Assembly (NCBI GenBank): GCA_946615785.1
Contig: CAMOIA010000140.1
Location: forward strand, 1-5,075
DNA from: an uncultured Clostridia bacterium
Lineage (GTDB): Bacteria; Bacillota; Clostridia; Christensenellales; Aristaeellaceae
DNA: 5,075 nt
Reading direction: 5' to 3'
Under the pieces are notes generated by a model, which was not told the DNA's origin, did no database searches, and saw nothing but the letters and a program-made list of their open reading frames with translations. The translations under genes and the position numbers were made by a program. The number at the start of each line of letters is the position of its first letter. Position 1 is the stretch's first letter. Positions 4,289 through 5,075 of this stretch are shown in pieces.

Positions 4289-4317
4289 TTGCCAAAATGG
4301 GCGGATTATTGTATACT
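4289..4317 (+). promoter_or_regulatory. Sigma-A type promoter of ppdK
   Basis: TTGCCA (4289-4294) and TATACT (4312-4317) are each 5 of 6 to consensus with a 17-bp spacer. Transcription should start near 4324, giving a leader of about 67 nt. The ATGGGCGG in its spacer is an inverted copy of CCGCCCAT at 4251-4258. Confidence 0.85.
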
Positions 4318-4327
4318 TGTCTGGTTA

Positions 4328-4346
4328 CACGGCGAATGCCGCCGTG
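4328..4346 (+). promoter_or_regulatory. 5' stem-loop of the ppdK leader
   Basis: CACGGCG (4328-4334) and CGCCGTG (4340-4346) form a perfect 7-bp stem with a 5-nt loop (AATGC). It begins only a few bases after the predicted transcript start. There is no T-tract. Such 5' hairpins commonly protect abundant mRNAs from decay; a repressor operator just downstream of the promoter is the alternative. Confidence 0.55.
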
Positions 4347-4390
4347 CGATCCAAACGTCATCCCATTATCCGAAAGGAGCCTGATTACCA

Positions 4391-5075
4391 ATGGCCAAGT
4401 ATGTGTACCTGTTTACCGAAGGCAACAAGGACATGCGGAACCTGCTGGGCGGCAAAGGCGCCAACCTGGCGGAAATGACCAACATCGGTCTGCCCGTGCC
4501 CCAGGGCTTCACCATCACCACCGAAGCCTGCACCCAGTATTATGAGGACGGCCGCAAGATCAACGACGAAATCATGGCCGAAATCATGAAGAACGTTGAA
4601 ACCATGGAAAAGCTGAACGGCAAGAAGTTCGGCGATCTTGAGAACCCGCTGCTGGTTTCCGTGCGTTCCGGTGCCCGCGCCTCCATGCCCGGCATGATGG
4701 ACACCATTCTGAACCTGGGCCTGAACGACGACGTCGTGGCCGCCATGATCAAGGGCAACCCCGACCCCAAGTTCGAGCGCTTCGTGTACGACTGCTACCG
4801 CCGCTTCATCCAGATGTTCTCCGACGTGGTCATGGAAGTGGGCAAGAAATACTTTGAGCAGCTGATCGACCAGATGAAGGCCAAGAAGGGCGTCACCTTC
4901 GACGTGGAGCTGACCGCCGCCGACCTGAAGGAGCTGGCCGAGCAGTTCAAGGCCGAGTACAAGAAGCAGATCGGCGAGGACTTCCCCTCCGACCCGAAGG
5001 TGCAGCTGTACGAAGCCATCCGCGCCGTGTTCCGCTCCTGGGACAACCCCCGCGCCAACGTCTATCGCCGTGACA
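4391..5075 (+). CDS. ppdK: Pyruvate, phosphate dikinase (partial, 3' end beyond window)
   Basis: The first 228 codons plus one base are visible of a protein usually about 875 residues long. PPDK interconverts ATP + phosphate + pyruvate and AMP + pyrophosphate + PEP in the cytoplasm; anaerobic clostridia use it in glycolysis or gluconeogenesis. The N-terminal ATP-grasp-like nucleotide-binding domain is unmistakable: YLFTEGNKDMRNLLGGKGAN with Lys22, LPVPQGFTITTEAC, and SVRSGARASMPGMMDTILNL with Arg92, both residues known to act in nucleotide binding. The FGDLENPLLVS, YRRFIQMFSDVVMEV and AVFRSWDNPRA stretches follow in family order. The phosphohistidine and PEP/pyruvate domains lie outside the window. 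The start ATG has AAAGGAG at 4373-4379, 11 nt upstream, a slightly long spacing. Codons are strongly biased to GAC, AAG, CTG and GCC compared with the secreted genes, suggesting high expression. It has its own promoter. Confidence 0.98.
   Translation, partial: MAKYVYLFTEGNKDMRNLLGGKGANLAEMTNIGLPVPQGFTITTEACTQYYEDGRKINDEIMAEIMKNVETMEKLNGKKFGDLENPLLVSVRSGARASMPGMMDTILNLGLNDDVVAAMIKGNPDPKFERFVYDCYRRFIQMFSDVVMEVGKKYFEQLIDQMKAKKGVTFDVELTAADLKELAEQFKAEYKKQIGEDFPSDPKVQLYEAIRAVFRSWDNPRANVYRRD

Overview
The window looks like chromosomal DNA of a GC-rich, anaerobic member of the Firmicutes, most likely class Clostridia. The evidence is strong GGAGG-type ribosome binding sites, sigma-A type promoters with 17-bp spacers, the rpsF-ssb-rpsR operon, a zinc-binding S18, and a pyruvate phosphate dikinase (PPDK) very like that of Clostridium symbiosum (recalled from memory, not searched). 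Placement below class is not supported. No mobile element, CRISPR array, tRNA or rRNA was seen.

Left part (1-1217): a membrane-anchored protein with a C-terminal peptidoglycan-binding domain runs off the left edge on the minus strand. Sixty-odd bases away, on the plus strand, is a HAD-family phosphatase of the phosphoglycolate phosphatase (Gph/PpaX) type. It converges on rpsR, and a 12-bp-stem hairpin between them probably ends transcription in both directions.

Centre (1218-2515, minus strand): the rpsF-ssb-rpsR operon encodes ribosomal protein S6, single-strand DNA-binding protein and ribosomal protein S18. It has a well-formed promoter, a leader hairpin, and a near-ideal Shine-Dalgarno sequence that contains a four-codon AUG-AGG-AGG-UGA frame. 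The 94-nt gap between ssb and rpsR holds alternating complementary blocks that could switch access to the rpsR ribosome binding site.

Right of centre (2549-4216): two divergent genes for secreted proteins face away from a pair of back-to-back promoters. The minus-strand one is an unrecognised protein with a DxDGDG calcium-binding-like loop. The plus-strand one is a trypsin/V8-fold protein with recognisable His and Asp, but Glu at the expected nucleophile serine. Each has its own terminator.

Right edge (4289-5075): a clear promoter and a leader stem-loop precede ppdK, the start of pyruvate phosphate dikinase, which runs off the window. PPDK interconverts PEP and pyruvate in anaerobic central metabolism.

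The genes do not form one pathway. The points most worth following up are the altered catalytic triad, the ssb-rpsR intergenic switch candidate and the leader structures of rpsF and ppdK.
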